Source: Stenotrophomonas indicatrix
GTDB taxonomy: Bacteria; Pseudomonadota; Gammaproteobacteria; Xanthomonadales; Xanthomonadaceae
Assembly (NCBI GenBank): GCA_041545745.1
Contig: CP168152.1
Span: 928,001 to 992,000, forward strand
DNA length: 64,000 bases
Direction: 5' to 3'
This document shows, one piece after another, positions 46,579 to 56,512 of this stretch. Numbering within the stretch: the first letter of the stretch is position 1; every line of letters starts with the position of its first letter. Both the position numbers and the translations under genes were made by a program. The notes below the pieces were generated by a model. It was given only the letters and a program-made list of their open reading frames with translations, was not told the DNA's origin and ran no database searches.

Positions 46579-47022
46579 CTACAGCACCCGCTCCATCTCC
46601 ACGGCGTCGATCCCGGCGCCGTGGCCGTCGGCCACCACGCGCAGCACCTGGAAGCCGAGGCCTGCATAGAAGCCCTGCGTGTGCTGGCTGGTGCTGAGCG
46701 TGATGCGCTGGATCGACGGATCTGCTTCGGCCTGGTGCAAGCGGGCCACTGCCAGCGCGCGTCCCAGCCCCTGTCTGTGGCGACGTCGTTCGACCATGCC
46801 CCAGCAGAAGCTGGCGCTGCCTTCGCCGCAGTTCCATAGGCCGCCACAGGCCACCACTTGGCCCTCGACTTCGATCACCTGGAATGCGCACTGCGCGGCG
46901 TGTTCATGCAGGAAACGCTCGAAGTCACCCCGCTCTGCCGGTGCGAAGTAGGTGGGCATGTTGCTGTCGAAGATCGACAGGCAGGCGGTGATGTCGCGGC
47001 AGTGGTAGGGGCGGGATGTCAT
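46579..47022 (-). CDS. GNAT-family N-acetyltransferase
   Basis: 147 aa. The acetyl-CoA loop ERRRHRQGLGRALAVARLHQ (Q-R-x-G-x-G-x-A type, about residues 79-98) and ASFCWGMV, TLSTSQHTQGFYAGLGF are typical of GNAT. Substrate unknown. Convergent with gdx, ending 24 bases from it. Confidence 0.85.
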   Translation of the reverse strand: MTSRPYHCRDITACLSIFDSNMPTYFAPAERGDFERFLHEHAAQCAFQVIEVEGQVVACGGLWNCGEGSASFCWGMVERRRHRQGLGRALAVARLHQAEADPSIQRITLSTSQHTQGFYAGLGFQVLRVVADGHGAGIDAVEMERVL

Positions 47023-47144
47023 GAATGCACGTCATCGTGGTGGCGGGCACATTGTGCGGGAGTCCGGACCATTGATGTCCGAACATGGCGAGCCCGGAAA
47101 CCGGTTCGGGCGCAGACTGCGCGTCCCCGTCATCAGGAGGTTCC

Positions 47145-47939
47145 ATGTCAAACGCTCACGCCAGTTTTGTTCAACTTCACCAAGGTGCGGATCTTTACGT
47201 GCTGCCCAATGTATGGGATGCCGGTGGCGCCCGCCTGGTCCAGCAGCAGAGGGCTCTCGCGGTGGGAACGTCGAGTGCTGCGATGGCGTGGTCCTGCGGT
47301 CATGCCGATGGCGGTGCGCTGCCTGATACCGCGCTGCTGCAACGGGTTTCCGAAATCGTTGGCGTTACCTCGTTGCCGGTCACTGTCGATATCGAGGACG
47401 GCTACAGCGATGCCCCCGACGTGGTCGCTGCGCGGGTGCTGCGCCTGGTGGAAGCGGGTGCGGTCGGGATCAACATCGAAGACGGCGCTGGCAGCCCTGC
47501 GGCGCTGGTGGCCAAGATCAGCGCCATCCGTTCTGCGCTTGGCGGGCGAGCACTGTTCATCAATGCGCGCACCGATGTGTATCTGCGCGGCCTGGCCGAA
47601 GGTGATGAGGCAGTGGGGATGAGCATTGATCGGCTGCAGGCCTATGCGCGTGCCGGTGCCGACGGCGGCTTCGTGCCGGGGCTGCGCGCGCTGGACGAGG
47701 CTGCGGCCGTTTCTGGTGCCGTGTCGCTGCCTCTCAACCTGATGTGGCTGCCGGGGATGGCGTCGTTTGCTGCGCTGTCGCAGGCCGGCGTGCGGCGGCT
47801 GAGCGCAGGGCCCGCGTTGTTCATGCACGCATGGACGGCGATGGCTGCGGCGACCAAGGATTTTCTCCGCGACGCGATGGCGATGCCGGAGGGGGCGCCG
47901 GGCTATGCGGCCTTGAACCAGCTGTTCAGCGAAAGGTGA
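47145..47939 (+). CDS. Isocitrate lyase / PEP mutase-family enzyme
   Basis: 264 aa. Core motifs PVTVDIEDGYSDAP (metal-binding Asp/Glu) and GINIEDG, and the active-site stretch of the superfamily; the short length fits the PEP mutase/oxaloacetate-hydrolase type rather than isocitrate lyase itself. It probably forms or cleaves a C-C or P-C bond in a small acid. Start at 47145 follows CAGGAGG. No partner gene. Confidence 0.85.
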   Translation: MSNAHASFVQLHQGADLYVLPNVWDAGGARLVQQQRALAVGTSSAAMAWSCGHADGGALPDTALLQRVSEIVGVTSLPVTVDIEDGYSDAPDVVAARVLRLVEAGAVGINIEDGAGSPAALVAKISAIRSALGGRALFINARTDVYLRGLAEGDEAVGMSIDRLQAYARAGADGGFVPGLRALDEAAAVSGAVSLPLNLMWLPGMASFAALSQAGVRRLSAGPALFMHAWTAMAAATKDFLRDAMAMPEGAPGYAALNQLFSER

Positions 47940-48006
47940 GGGCGCTGGGGACGGGGCAGCGGGAGGCTGGGGCATGGGCGGGTAGTCGACTCGACCGGGC
48001 CGAGAC

Positions 48007-48029
48007 ATCCACGCATGGCGTGGATCTAC
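48007..48029. repeat. GTAG palindrome (ATCCACGC type)
   Basis: ATCCACGCATGGCGTGGAT ending CTAC. Confidence 0.8.
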
Positions 48030-48047
48030 TGCCGTATCTGGAGGAAC

Positions 48048-48068
48048 AAGCCCCTCTGTTGAGGGGCT
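48048..48068. repeat. Hairpin AGCCCCTC/GAGGGGCT
   Basis: 8-bp stem, TGTT loop, next to the tRNA-Ser element; related in shape to the hairpins at 19905 and 26422. Confidence 0.5.
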
Positions 48069-48069
48069 G

Positions 48070-48171
48070 CCCCGACAGGGGCGGGGAGAGGCAGGCAAAG
48101 GGAGGGGCCCAGACGTTGCGCAGCAACGTTTGGGGCGAAGCGCGCGCAGCGCAATTCGCGTCCCGCGCCAG
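48070..48171 (-). repeat. tRNA-Ser-associated element, copy 2
   Basis: Read on the minus strand it follows tRNA-Ser(GGA) and aligns with 42096-42188 (shared CGCCCCAAACGTTGC, CCTCCCTTTGCC, GCCTCTCCCCG). Confidence 0.75.
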
Positions 48172-48221
48172 ATAACTGAAAAAGGCTGCCCTTTCGGGCA
48201 GCCTTTTTCAGTTATCTGGCG
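48166..48221 (-). terminator. Terminator of tRNA-Ser(GGA), stem includes its CCA
   Basis: Perfect 26-bp inverted repeat with TTTC loop; one arm contains the tRNA's 3' CGCCA, the other its mirror. The stem has an A/T-rich CTGAAAAAGG segment giving a T run. Confidence 0.9.
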
Positions 48222-48309
48222 GAGAGAGGGGGATTCGAACCCCCGAAGCGCGGTTTAGACGCTTACACACTTTCCAGGCGTGCTCCTTCAACCACTCGGA
48301 CACCTCTCC
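48217..48309 (-). tRNA. tRNA-Ser (GGA)
   Basis: 93 nt on the minus strand with long variable arm and CCA; acceptor GGAGAGG, anticodon stem CACGC/GTGTG with loop CTGGAAA. Confidence 0.97.
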
Positions 48310-48449
48310 GGATCCCTGCCATCGGCAAACGCCTCAGCAGGGGCGCAAATTCTAGCGGGCGCCGCGGCAGTACACAAGCACTGGTTTGCAGGGCGAGAGG
48401 GCTGGACAGGCGTGGCACAATGGAACATCCGATGAAAGACGGTGGCCTG

Positions 48450-50534
48450 ATGTCCTATCTCGTCCTTGCCCGCAAGTGGCGTCCGAAGCGTTTTGCCGAG
48501 CTGGTGGGCCAGGAACACGTGGTCCGTGCGCTCAGCAATGCGCTGGACAGCGGCCGGGTCCACCACGCGTTCCTGTTTACCGGTACCCGCGGCGTGGGCA
48601 AGACCACGATCGCGCGCATCTTTGCCAAGTCGCTGAACTGCGAGCAGGGCACCAGTGCCGATCCCTGCGGCCAGTGCGCGGCCTGCCTGGACATCGACGC
48701 CGGTCGCTACATCGACCTGCTGGAAATCGATGCCGCGTCCAATACCGGCGTGGACGATGTGCGCGAGGTGATCGAGAACGCGCAGTACATGCCCTCACGT
48801 GGCAAGTACAAGGTGTACCTGATCGACGAAGTGCACATGCTGTCCAAGGCTGCGTTCAACGCGCTGCTGAAGACGCTGGAAGAGCCGCCGGAGCATGTGA
48901 AGTTCCTGCTGGCCACCACCGACCCGCAGAAGCTGCCGGTCACCGTGCTCAGCCGCTGCCTGCAGTTCAACCTCAAGCGCCTGGATGAGGATCAGATCCA
49001 GGGGCAGATGACCCGCATCCTCACCGCCGAGGAGATCGAGTCGGACCCGACCGCCATCGTGCAGTTGGCCAAGGCCGCCGACGGCAGCCTGCGTGACGGC
49101 CTGTCGCTGCTCGACCAGGCCATCGCCTACGCCGGCGGTGCGCTGCGCGAGGACGTGGTGCGCACCATGCTGGGCACGGTCGACCGCACCCAGGTGGCGG
49201 CCATGCTCGATGCCCTGGCCGAGGGCGATGGCCCGCGCCTGCTGCAGGTGGTGGCCGCCCTGGCCGAGTTCTCGCCGGACTGGAGCGGTGTGCTTGATGC
49301 GCTGGCCGAGGGCCTGCACCGCATCCAGGTGCAGCAATTGGTGCCGGGCGCGTCCGCCGCTGCCGAAGGACTTGATGCCAGCGTGTTCGCCGAGCGCCTG
49401 CGCCCGGAAGTGGTCCAGCTCTGGTATCAGATGGCCTTGAACGGTCGTCGTGATCTGCCGTTGGCGCCCAGCCCGCGCGCCGGCTTTGAAATGGCCGTGC
49501 TGCGCATGCTGGCGTTCCGGCCTGCGGCTGCCGTGCCGTCGGTGCCGCGTACGCCTGAATCCTCCGGTGGCAGCGCACCGACCGGTATGGGCCAGGTTGG
49601 TGGCGGCGGAGCTGGCGGCCTTGAAGGGGTTGCTCCGGCGGCCGCTGCGGCGCAGGAAGCCGTCGTCGCCAGTCCTGCCGCTGCGGCACCGATGCTGGCG
49701 GAGGTAACCGCACAGACGCCAAACCCGGCGCCACCGCGTGAACCTGATCCGGAACCCGAACCCGAACCTGCCCGCGAACCGGATCCGATCCCTGACCCCG
49801 AGCCGGTTCCGGTCGAGGAGCCCGAGTCTCCACCGCCGATGAAGGTGCGGTTGGCTCCCGAGGCGGCCACGCCCAAGGCGGCGGTCGAGGGAGACGATCT
49901 GCCGCCGTGGGCGACCGATGAGGTTGGCGCGCGCGATGAAGCGCTGGCGGCCGAGATGGCTACGCCCGACGCGGCCATGGTCGCCCCGTGGCACGAGCCG
50001 CCAGCGCCGGCATCGCAACCGGTCGTAGAAGCCATTGCCATGCCGGAACGCCCGTTCCGTGCCGAAGGTATCGACATCGCCCCGGCACCGGTTGCGGCAA
50101 AGGAAAAAGCCTCGCCGGCAGGCAGCGTCAGCGAGCTGGCCTGTGCCGAGGACTGGCTCGACCTGGTCGCCAACAGTGGCCTGAGTGGTCCATCGCGACA
50201 GCTTGCGGCCAACGCGGCCTTCATCAGTTGCCAGCATGGGGTCTTGAAACTGGGCCTTTCGCCCGGATTTGAATACCTGCGCTCCGAGCGCGCGCTGGCA
50301 GCGCTGGGCGAGGTGCTGGAAAAGTCCCTTGGCCACGCGCTGAAGATCGTGGTCGAAACCGTGGAAACCGAGCAGGTCCCGGCCGAGACCCTGCACCAGC
50401 GTGCCGACCGCCAGCGTGGCGAACGGCAGCAGGCTGCCGAGGCCATTTTCATGGACGATCCGGAAGTCCAGCTGCTGATCCAGCAGCATGGCGCCCGGGT
50501 TGTTTCCGATTCCATCCGTTCTTTTGACGAGTAA
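48450..50534 (+). CDS. dnaX: DNA polymerase III tau/gamma subunit
   Basis: 694 aa from ATG 48450, the family's SYLVLARKWRP start; an upstream ATG at 48420 adds ten residues. Clamp-loader ATPase: Walker A GTRGVGKTT (about residues 45-53), a C4 zinc loop CEQGTSADPCGQCAAC, Walker B YLIDEVHM. A long Pro/Glu-rich linker (EPEPEPAREPDPIPDPEP region, about 430-470) leads to the tau C-terminal domain that binds the polymerase. I see no E. coli-style A-AAA-AAG slippery site, so a frameshifted gamma is not supported. ybaB and recR follow. Confidence 0.96.
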   Translation: MSYLVLARKWRPKRFAELVGQEHVVRALSNALDSGRVHHAFLFTGTRGVGKTTIARIFAKSLNCEQGTSADPCGQCAACLDIDAGRYIDLLEIDAASNTGVDDVREVIENAQYMPSRGKYKVYLIDEVHMLSKAAFNALLKTLEEPPEHVKFLLATTDPQKLPVTVLSRCLQFNLKRLDEDQIQGQMTRILTAEEIESDPTAIVQLAKAADGSLRDGLSLLDQAIAYAGGALREDVVRTMLGTVDRTQVAAMLDALAEGDGPRLLQVVAALAEFSPDWSGVLDALAEGLHRIQVQQLVPGASAAAEGLDASVFAERLRPEVVQLWYQMALNGRRDLPLAPSPRAGFEMAVLRMLAFRPAAAVPSVPRTPESSGGSAPTGMGQVGGGGAGGLEGVAPAAAAAQEAVVASPAAAAPMLAEVTAQTPNPAPPREPDPEPEPEPAREPDPIPDPEPVPVEEPESPPPMKVRLAPEAATPKAAVEGDDLPPWATDEVGARDEALAAEMATPDAAMVAPWHEPPAPASQPVVEAIAMPERPFRAEGIDIAPAPVAAKEKASPAGSVSELACAEDWLDLVANSGLSGPSRQLAANAAFISCQHGVLKLGLSPGFEYLRSERALAALGEVLEKSLGHALKIVVETVETEQVPAETLHQRADRQRGERQQAAEAIFMDDPEVQLLIQQHGARVVSDSIRSFDE

Positions 50535-50540
50535 GACGAC

Positions 50541-50861
50541 ATGCGCGGCAATATCGCCCAACTGATGCAGCAGGCCCAGAAGATGCAGGAAAACCTGCAG
50601 AAGGCCCAGGAAGAAATCGCCAAGATCGAAGTGACCGGCAGCGCCGGTGGCGGCATGGTCAGCGTCACCCTGACCGGTGCCAAGGAGTGCCGCAAGGTGC
50701 GCATCGATCCATCGCTTGCCAGCGATCCGGAAATGCTGGAAGACCTGATCGCTGCCGCCTTCAACGATGCGTCCAACAAGATCGACGCCGAGTCGAAGTC
50801 GAAGATGGGTTCGGCCACCGCCGGCATGCAGCTGCCGCCGGGCATGAAGATGCCGTTCTGA
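50541..50861 (+). CDS. ybaB: YbaB/EbfC nucleoid-associated protein
   Basis: 106 aa. Helical N-terminus ([21 protein letters not shown]) and the family core [22 protein letters not shown]-binding dimer. Seven bases after dnaX, in the conserved dnaX-ybaB-recR order. Confidence 0.96.
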   Translation: MRGNIAQLMQQAQKMQENLQKAQEEIAKIEVTGSAGGGMVSVTLTGAKECRKVRIDPSLASDPEMLEDLIAAAFNDASNKIDAESKSKMGSATAGMQLPPGMKMPF

Positions 50862-50902
50862 TGTCCTGCATGGCACCCGCACTGCCGGGTGCCACGCACT
50901 GT

Positions 50903-50959
50903 GTAGCGTCGAGCGTGCTCGACTGCCCGCAATTTCCAGTCGAGCACGCTCGGCTCTAC
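50903..50959. repeat. Tail-to-tail GTAG palindromes (GTCGAGC type)
   Basis: GTAGCGTCGAGC..GCTCGAC then, inverted, GTCGAGC..GCTCGGC ending CTAC. They lie between ybaB and recR and could form a hairpin in the operon mRNA. Confidence 0.8.
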
Positions 50960-50972
50960 AGAACACGCCGCC

Positions 50973-51572
50973 GTGTCCGCACCCCTGCTTGAACAACTGA
51001 TCGATGCACTGCGGGTGTTGCCTGGCGTAGGCCAGAAGACGGCACAGCGCATGGCTTACCACCTGCTCGAACGCGAGCGCGAAGGTGGCAAGCGCCTTGC
51101 CGAGACGCTGGCGCAGGCGGTCGAACGCATCGGTCACTGCGCGCAGTGCCGCGACTTCAGCGAAACCGAACTGTGCCCGACCTGCGCCAATGGCAGCCGC
51201 GAGCGCAGCCAGCTGTGCGTGGTGGAATCGCCGGCTGACCGCCTGGCGATCGAGAACGCTACCGGCTATCGCGGTGTCTACTTCGTGCTGCAGGGGCGCC
51301 TGTCGCCGCTGGATGGCATCGGCCCGCGCGAGCTGGGTCTGGAGCAGCTGGAACAGCGCCTGGCGGAAGCAGAAGTGCAGGAGCTGATCATTGCCACCAG
51401 CGCCACCGTCGAAGGCGAAGCCACCGCGCACTACCTCGCGCAGCTGGCGCGCGCCCGCCAGGTGCGGCCCAGTCGATTGGCCCAGGGCCTGCCCCTCGGC
51501 GGTGAGCTGGAGTACGTCGATCGCGGCACGCTGTCGCACGCGTTCGGCACCCGCAGCGAAGTGCGCGATTGA
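50973..51572 (+). CDS. recR: Recombination protein RecR
   Basis: 199 aa from GTG 50973. Helix-hairpin-helix ([20 protein letters not shown]), C4 zinc finger [16 protein letters not shown] (about residues 57-72), Toprim domain ([14 protein letters not shown]). Acts with RecF/RecO to load RecA at gaps. Third gene of the dnaX operon, though a GTAG repeat separates it from ybaB. Confidence 0.96.
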   Translation: MSAPLLEQLIDALRVLPGVGQKTAQRMAYHLLEREREGGKRLAETLAQAVERIGHCAQCRDFSETELCPTCANGSRERSQLCVVESPADRLAIENATGYRGVYFVLQGRLSPLDGIGPRELGLEQLEQRLAEAEVQELIIATSATVEGEATAHYLAQLARARQVRPSRLAQGLPLGGELEYVDRGTLSHAFGTRSEVRD

Positions 51573-51638
51573 GTCGATGCCGGGCGTGCCCCGGTGTTAC
51601 CGGCCTACAATGCGGAAAACACCCCGCCGAGGCCGTCC

Positions 51639-51998
51639 ATGAGCAGCGAAACCCTCTTCAGCAAGATCATCCGTCGCGAGATCCCGGCCACCATCGTCTA
51701 TGAGGACGAGGACGTGCTGGCGTTCAAGGACATCGCGCCGCAGGCGCCGGTGCACGTGCTGTTCATTCCGAAGAACGAGATCATCCCGACCCTTGATGAC
51801 CTGCAGCCGTCACAGGCGCACCTGATCGGCAAGCTGGCCCTGGCCGCCGCCGAGTACGCGCGGCAGGAAGGCTTCGCGCAGGACGGCTACCGCATCGTGA
51901 TGAACTGCCGCGAAGATGCCGGGCAGACCGTGTTCCATATCCACATGCACCTGCTGGCTGGCGCACCGCTGGGTCACTTCGGTACACCGGGGCGTTGA
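51639..51998 (+). CDS. HIT-family purine nucleoside phosphoramidase
   Basis: 119 aa. Histidine triad HIHMHLLAG (about residues 104-112) and the IPKNEI, QDGYRIVMNCREDAGQ blocks place it in the HinT branch, which hydrolyses AMP-lysine phosphoramidates. Start at 51639 has CCGAGG upstream; 66 bases after recR. Confidence 0.93.
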   Translation: MSSETLFSKIIRREIPATIVYEDEDVLAFKDIAPQAPVHVLFIPKNEIIPTLDDLQPSQAHLIGKLALAAAEYARQEGFAQDGYRIVMNCREDAGQTVFHIHMHLLAGAPLGHFGTPGR

Positions 51999-52005
51999 TG
52001 GAGCC

Positions 52006-52028
52006 ATCCACGCATGGCGTGGATCTAC
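52006..52028. repeat. GTAG palindrome (ATCCACGC type)
   Basis: ATCCACGCATGGCGTGGAT ending CTAC. Confidence 0.8.
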
Positions 52029-52049
52029 TGTCGTTGATGCACTGCTGAC

Positions 52050-52076
52050 GAAAAAGGCCGCCCGATGGGCGGCCTT
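52050..52076 (-). terminator. Terminator of the slp-moxR operon
   Basis: Stem AAGGCCGCCC/GGGCGGCCTT followed by T on the minus strand. Confidence 0.85.
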
Positions 52077-52101
52077 CTACATCATGCGTACCGGGCCTGG
52101 A

Positions 52102-52629
52102 CTACCACCAGCCCCAGCCGCGGTAACCACCCCAGTACGGGCCATACGGGCCCGGGCCCCACGGTCCGTAGGGGTAGGGCACGACATCGACCTGGCGCTG
52201 CTCCGGCCACAGATAGATCACGTCGGCCGCCAGCTTCGGCAGTCGGTAGTCGTAATCACCGATACGGGTGTTGGCGTAGCCATCGATCTTGCCGATGAAG
52301 GTCACGTCGCGGCCGGCTTCGAACACGGCCGGGTCGTAGAAGCCGGCACGGCAGGCGATGAAGCGGCCGTCACTGGCATCGGAGGAGGTGGTGTTCGGGC
52401 GGCCGCTACCGTTGAGCGGCCGCGAGATGATCTGGAAACAGGTCTCTCCCTGGCCGGGCTTGGTTTCGATGATCCGGCCACCCCAGCGCACCGGCGTGCC
52501 GACCTGCTGGGTGGCAACCGAGTCGCGCGGGGAAACCAGGCTGAACTGTCCCTGCAGCGGCTTGGGGGCCGTGGCGCAGGCCGACAGGGCAAGGGCGGCC
52601 ACGGCGGTGAGGAGGAACTTGGTATTCAT
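52102..52629 (-). CDS. Slp-family outer-membrane lipoprotein
   Basis: 175 aa. Lipoprotein signal peptide with lipobox ALSAC (Cys about residue 18). The body VRWGGRIIETKPGQGETCFQ resembles the Slp/YeaY carbon-starvation lipoproteins. The C-terminus (after about 150) is made of Tyr, Pro, Gly and Trp, an unusual aromatic tail. Overlaps the transglutaminase gene by four bases. Confidence 0.85.
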   Translation of the reverse strand: MNTKFLLTAVAALALSACATAPKPLQGQFSLVSPRDSVATQQVGTPVRWGGRIIETKPGQGETCFQIISRPLNGSGRPNTTSSDASDGRFIACRAGFYDPAVFEAGRDVTFIGKIDGYANTRIGDYDYRLPKLAADVIYLWPEQRQVDVVPYPYGPWGPGPYGPYWGGYRGWGWW

Positions 52630-54575
52630 GGGGAGGCTCCGGAAGTCGGGCGATGCCTGCGCAGGTCCCGCAATAATGGGGCGAGCTCGTTACAAGTGCC
52701 AGCGTAGCGTGCATCAGCGAAACGCTGGCTGAGTGTGATGAGGGCCGGGTCGGGGCGTTGCCCGTGGACCCGGTGTGCCCAGCGCAGGGCGGGTTCGTGC
52801 GGTTCGCGGCCCAGCCCCAGCCGCGCATAGCGCAGCCCCAGCCGGTGCCAGGCGCGCAGCAGCGGGTCGCGCTCGCGTTCGCCACGGGCCAGCAGCCACG
52901 CCATCCAGGCCAGCGCCAGCGACACCGCCATCACGAAGCCGGTCAGCAGCTGTCCCGGCTGCAGATCGTCCAGACCAAACGGTTGCAGCAGCTGCTGCTG
53001 GCGGCGCGCGTCGAACGACAGCACCAGTTCGTTCCAGCCCCTGCGCATCCAGTCGCCGACCTGGCCCAGCTGCAGCCAGCGCTGCTGTAGTCCGGTATCG
53101 GCCCCGGCCTGCAGACGGTCGTCGAGCGTGTCCAGGATGCGCTCGGGTGCTACTGCTGCTGTCGGGTCGATGCGCACCCAGCCGCGTTGCGGCAGCCACA
53201 CCTCGGCCCAGGCGTGTGCGTCCATCCGCCGCAGTACCCAGTAGTCGCCGATCCGGTTGCGCGTGCCGCCGGCGAACCCGGTGACCACACGCGCCGGAAT
53301 GCCGGCGTTGCGCATGAGCACCACGAAGGCAGAGCTGAAATGCTGGCAGTAGCCGGCCTTGTAGTCGAACAGGAATGCATCGACAGGATCACGCCCGGGG
53401 GCCGGTGTCGCCAGCGTGTACGAAAAATCCGCGGTGATCCACGCCAAGGCGCGACGGACCACCGCTGCATCATCGCTTCCGGCTTCCTGCCGCCACTGTC
53501 GCGCCAGGGTTGCCGTGCGCGGGTTGAAGCCTTCCGGCAGCTGCAGCGCAGCGCGGCGCTGGTACGTCGACAGCGTGGCATCGAAGCGCTGCGGTGGGGC
53601 CGAGTGCAGCCGCCAGCGGCTCAACGCGGACAACGGGCGGTCGCTGCTCAGGCTCAGGGCTGCGTCAAGCCGGCTGCCTTCCGGTGCGGCCGTAGGGAGA
53701 TCCAACGCAACCAGTTGGCGACGGTCGGTGGGTTCGTAATCGATCTGGTAGTCCCAGCCCTCCGTGCCGTGCTCCACGACGGCAGGCGGCAAACGTTCGG
53801 TACGGCGGTCGCGTCTCCAGACATGCCCGTCGAACTGGGTCAGTACCGGCCCGCGCCAGTAGCGCTGTGCCGGCTCTGGAACCGCGCCGAAGAACTGCGC
53901 CCGCAGGGCCGGGGTATCGTCGGCCATCAGGTCCAGCCACTTGTCCGGCTCCATCGTGTCCGACAGCCCGGGCGTGCCGACAGCGCGTTCGGGAATGCCC
54001 CACAGCGGCGTGGCCAATCGTGGGAACAGCCAGAAGCAGGCCAGCGCCAGCGGCAGGCCGATCAGCAGCAGGCGACCGACGCCGCGCAGCTGTGCGGACA
54101 GCGGCGGTGGCGTACTGCGGCCTTCACCCTGCGCCAGCCGCTGCAGCGCAATCAGGGCGCTGACGCCGGCGAGCACGGCGAGCACGGTGGTCAGCGGCCC
54201 CTGGTCGAGCAGGAAGGCAGCAAACGGTGAAAACAGGGCGAAGCCGAGCAGGCTGCGTGCATCGCGCAGGGTACGCAGCTCGCTGGACTTGATCGCCAGC
54301 ATCGCCGCCAGCAGCGCGCAGCCAGTATCCCGGCCCGGGCGCACCGCACCCATCTGCCAGGCGATGGCGGCGAGCATGCCCAGCACGAGCAGTACGCGCA
54401 CCGGCATCGGCAGCATGCCACGCTGCGACAGTGCTGCAGTGACGAGTGCTGCCACAGCGATCAACGCGGCCAGCATGGTGGGCAGCTGCAGCAGCAGCGG
54501 CAACAGGGCCAGTGCGGCGCTGGCCAGCGTCCATGTGCGGGTGTTGCGGTCCAGCAGCAGGGCAGGCTCAGTCAT
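52626..54575 (-). CDS. TgpA-like transglutaminase (DUF3488) membrane protein
   Basis: 649 aa. About six N-terminal membrane helices (DUF3488), a periplasmic transglutaminase-like domain with catalytic Cys in YKAGYCQHFSSAFVVLM (about residue 409), His in MDAHAWAEVW and Asp in IDPTAAV, and a final helix. Such proteins occur in operons with MoxR and DUF58, as here; their substrate is not established. Start at 54575 overlaps the DUF58 gene by eight bases. Confidence 0.9.
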   Translation of the reverse strand: MTEPALLLDRNTRTWTLASAALALLPLLLQLPTMLAALIAVAALVTAALSQRGMLPMPVRVLLVLGMLAAIAWQMGAVRPGRDTGCALLAAMLAIKSSELRTLRDARSLLGFALFSPFAAFLLDQGPLTTVLAVLAGVSALIALQRLAQGEGRSTPPPLSAQLRGVGRLLLIGLPLALACFWLFPRLATPLWGIPERAVGTPGLSDTMEPDKWLDLMADDTPALRAQFFGAVPEPAQRYWRGPVLTQFDGHVWRRDRRTERLPPAVVEHGTEGWDYQIDYEPTDRRQLVALDLPTAAPEGSRLDAALSLSSDRPLSALSRWRLHSAPPQRFDATLSTYQRRAALQLPEGFNPRTATLARQWRQEAGSDDAAVVRRALAWITADFSYTLATPAPGRDPVDAFLFDYKAGYCQHFSSAFVVLMRNAGIPARVVTGFAGGTRNRIGDYWVLRRMDAHAWAEVWLPQRGWVRIDPTAAVAPERILDTLDDRLQAGADTGLQQRWLQLGQVGDWMRRGWNELVLSFDARRQQQLLQPFGLDDLQPGQLLTGFVMAVSLALAWMAWLLARGERERDPLLRAWHRLGLRYARLGLGREPHEPALRWAHRVHGQRPDPALITLSQRFADARYAGTCNELAPLLRDLRRHRPTSGASP

Positions 54576-55514
54576 GGGGAAGCAACGCCAGCGCGCGCAG
54601 GCACAGATGGTGGTGGCTGGCACCCTGGCCAGGGCCGATCGGCGGGTGCATCGGCAGCAGCAGCGTGTAGCGACGGCCTTCGCGCTCCGCGCTGTCGACC
54701 CAGCGTGCCAACCGCGCGATGCGGGCCTCCTGGCCCAAGGGGGCCAGCGCGCGCCAGTCCAGCACCACTTCGATGCCTATCGGCTTCTCGTATTCGCGTA
54801 CCAGCAGCGCGTCGCGGCGCGCGGAGTGTTTCCAGGCAATGCTGCGGGGTGGATCTCCAGCGCGATACGGGCGCAGTTGATGCAGTTCCTCGCCGTTGGC
54901 GTGGGCGCGGGTGTGCAGGGGATCGCTGCCCTGCTGCGGCAACGGCGACGCCTTCGCTTCGGCCAGCGGGTAGACCAGCAGGGGTTCTTCCGGCCACACC
55001 CATGACCACGCCCTGACCAGGCCAAGTGGTTGTGTGGTGGACAGGCGGATACGCGGCAGTTCCAGCCAACCACGGCGTTCGCTGGGCACTTCCAGCTCGG
55101 CCTCACCGCGGCCCTGCGCGGGCAGGTCGAGCCACGCCTCGCTGTCGCCCAGCTGCAGGTGCAGGCCGTGTCGCGCTCGCGGGTCGCGCAGCGACAGGTC
55201 CACGCGCAGGCGCAGCGGTTGTCCGGCCGGCAGCGGTTCGGCGGAGATCGCGTCGATCTGCACACCCGACAGCTGCAGGTGCGCAGCGATGGCGCTGGCG
55301 ATCGCTGCCGCTGCCAGCAGCAGCGCCAGCAACAACGCAGGGTTGTTGTTGTAGTTCAGCGCGCCCAGCAGCATCGCGACCAGCAGGCAGGCCACAAACA
55401 GGCCGAAGCGGGTGGGCAGTACATAGATGCGCCGTCGGTCCAGCCGCTGCGGCAACGACTCCGGCGTGCGCGGGCGTGCCAGCTGCAGCAGTCGCCGGGC
55501 ATGTGATGCCATCT

Positions 55515-55518
<4 letters not shown>
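54568..55518 (-). CDS. DUF58 (vWA-like) membrane protein
   Basis: 316 aa. Two N-terminal hydrophobic segments (FGLFVACLLVAMLLGAL, LLLALLLAAAAIASAIAA) then the DUF58 block around RPYRAGDPPRSIAWKHSARRDALLVREYE (seen as RPYRAGDPPRSIAWK and DALLVREYE). Partner of MoxR ATPases. Overlaps both neighbours. Confidence 0.9.
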
Positions 55519-56468
<950 letters not shown>

Positions 56469-56512
56469 GGTCGTCTCAAGTTCGGTAACCGGTCGATTCT
56501 ATCCATAGAGCA

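Noticed and set aside
50095..50115. A-rich run GGAAAAAGCC in dnaX as a frameshift site
   Set aside because: It has five A in the wrong phase for the A-AAA-AAG slippery motif and no downstream stop in the -1 frame was identified as meaningful.
48795..51539. A 914-codon open frame on the minus strand through dnaX, ybaB and recR
   Set aside because: It covers three well-recognised genes on the other strand and shows no family features.
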